Shown: positions 55,917-56,716 of the stretch, piece by piece | Position numbering within the stretch: the first letter of the stretch is position 1 | Layout: each line of letters begins with the position of its first letter | NCBI GenBank assembly: GCA_900315765.1 | Contig: ONAK01000045.1 | Location: forward strand, 1 to 56,716 | Origin: an uncultured Prevotella sp. | GTDB lineage: Bacteria; Bacteroidota; Bacteroidia; Bacteroidales; Bacteroidaceae | Direction: 5' to 3' | DNA length: 56,716 nt | Position numbers and translations under genes: made by a program | Notes under the pieces: model-generated | Told to the model about the DNA's origin: nothing | Database searches by the model: none | Seen by the model: the letters and a program-made list of their open reading frames with translations, nothing else

Positions 55917-56716
55917 TAAACGATACTACCGATATAGAGGAGCAAGAGGAGTTGCTTTACGAACACTTCCGCATGGAGGTTGATAAGGGACAGGTGCCTA
56001 TACGTATCGATAAGTATCTGTCTGAGCATCAGCCACACTCAAGTCGTAACCGTATTCAGAAGGCTGCCGATGCCGGTTTTATTCATGTTAACGACAAGCC
56101 GGTTAAGAGTAATTATAAGGTCCGCCCAGGAGATATTGTTACGCTGATGCTCGATCGTCCGCATTACGATACAACCATCGAGCCCGAGGATATCCCTCTC
56201 GAAGTGGTTTATGAGGACGACGACCTGATGGTCATAAACAAGCCTGCCGGCATGGTAGTTCATCCAGGCTGTGGCAATTTCAACGGCACACTGGTCAATG
56301 CCATCGCTTGGCATCTTAAAGACCTTGCCAGTTACGATCCTAACGACCCCGAAGTAGGCTTGGTTCATCGCATCGATAAAGATACCAGCGGCCTGCTTGT
56401 TGTTGCAAAGACGCCCGATGCCAAGACATCGCTGGGTAAGCAGTTCTTCAACAAGACCACCCATCGCAGCTATAATGCTTTGGTGTGGGGAAACTTTGTA
56501 GAAGATGAGGGTAGGATAGAAGGTAATATCGGCCGCGATCCAAAAGACCGACTCCGAATGGATGTGTTTCCACCCGACTCAGAGATAGGCAAGCCTGCCG
56601 TTACCCATTACAAAGTGATGGAGCGCTATGGCTATGTAACCTTGGTAGAGTGCATACTCGAAACCGGACGTACCCACCAGATTCGTGCCCACATGAAGCA
56701 CATCGGTCATCCGCTG
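55913..56716 (+). CDS. rluD: RluD-family 23S rRNA pseudouridine synthase, 3' end outside the window
   Basis: 268 residues visible, and the gene runs off the right edge. An S4 RNA-binding domain (about 22-80, IRIDKYLSEHQPHSSRNRIQKAAD) is followed by the catalytic domain with VINKPAGMVVHPGCGNFNGT, the active-site block GLVHRIDKDTSGLLVVAKT (Asp near 146) and ETGRTHQIRAHMKHIGHPL. It makes pseudouridines in helix 69 of 23S rRNA, which aids subunit joining. Confidence 0.93.
   Translation, partial: MINDTTDIEEQEELLYEHFRMEVDKGQVPIRIDKYLSEHQPHSSRNRIQKAADAGFIHVNDKPVKSNYKVRPGDIVTLMLDRPHYDTTIEPEDIPLEVVYEDDDLMVINKPAGMVVHPGCGNFNGTLVNAIAWHLKDLASYDPNDPEVGLVHRIDKDTSGLLVVAKTPDAKTSLGKQFFNKTTHRSYNALVWGNFVEDEGRIEGNIGRDPKDRLRMDVFPPDSEIGKPAVTHYKVMERYGYVTLVECILETGRTHQIRAHMKHIGHPL

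Overview
The window looks like a chromosomal segment of a Prevotella-type member of the Bacteroidales (Bacteroidota). The evidence is dense: nearly every transcription unit starts at a Bacteroidota -7 box (TAnnTTTG, often followed by CACCC), there is a SusC/SusD pair with a Bacteroidetes-type ECF sigma factor and FecR anti-sigma factor, and the housekeeping clusters DUF6242-DUF6089-uppS-bamA-skp, folP-cdaA, pta-ackA and efp/rpmH-PASTA-rluD are typical of the group. No rRNA, insertion sequence, phage or CRISPR array is visible. One tRNA is present (Pro, CGG anticodon).

Layout. 1-5.8 kb: minus-strand envelope operon (DUF6242 lipoprotein, DUF6089 barrel, uppS, bamA, skp). 5.8-6.0 kb: a 31-codon membrane sORF with its own promoter and terminator. 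6.1-7.7 kb: pckA, broken by a deletion and a 16-bp duplication. 7.9-10.1 kb: a frameshifted membrane protein and a histidine phosphatase that seems to lack its proton-donor segment. 10.1-13.5 kb: a LytTR membrane regulator, a TonB-dependent receptor and a small TPR protein. 13.6-20.4 kb: ECF sigma, FecR, SusC, SusD. 20.5-25.8 kb: upp, a DASS carboxylate transporter and 2-oxoacid:ferredoxin oxidoreductase (korAB). 25.9-41.2 kb: a histidine kinase/response regulator pair, TolC and MacA-like efflux genes, then a regulatory block (membrane winged-helix protein, sigma, anti-sigma, unknown proteins, OM barrel), then two MacB-type permeases (one broken) and their ATPase. 41.3-45.7 kb: tRNA-Pro, two unknown exported proteins, murF. 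45.8-49.7 kb: folP, cdaA, pta, ackA. 49.7-56.7 kb: sugar kinase, unknown exported protein, lpxH, DUF59, radC, glycosyltransferase, efp, rpmH, PASTA protein, rluD (cut by the window end).

How the parts work together. pckA, korAB and pta-ackA suit a fermenter making succinate and acetate. SusCD with sigma/FecR is a glycan- or nutrient-uptake locus under cell-surface signalling, but no glycoside hydrolase lies nearby. The kinase/regulator pair probably controls the tripartite efflux system, whose outer-membrane/adaptor genes and permease/ATPase genes are separated by about 5.9 kb.

Most notable structure. (1) Three-unit palindromic elements with an exact 22-bp period, one intergenic (8595-8660) and one in frame inside the tolC-like gene (28181-28246). 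(2) 7-8 bp word-like tandem arrays that fill operon spacers, form start regions, signal peptides and C-termini, and in one case lie inside a glycosyltransferase gene. (3) Helically phased direct repeats placed 8-9 bp upstream of the -33 position: four 12-mers with 20-bp period at the LytTR/receptor locus, and TGTCAG with 11-bp period at two promoters near a PhoB-like membrane regulator. (4) Several short losses of coding sequence clustered between 6.7 and 37 kb, which may be assembly artefacts. Family assignments come from recognised motifs, not from a database search.
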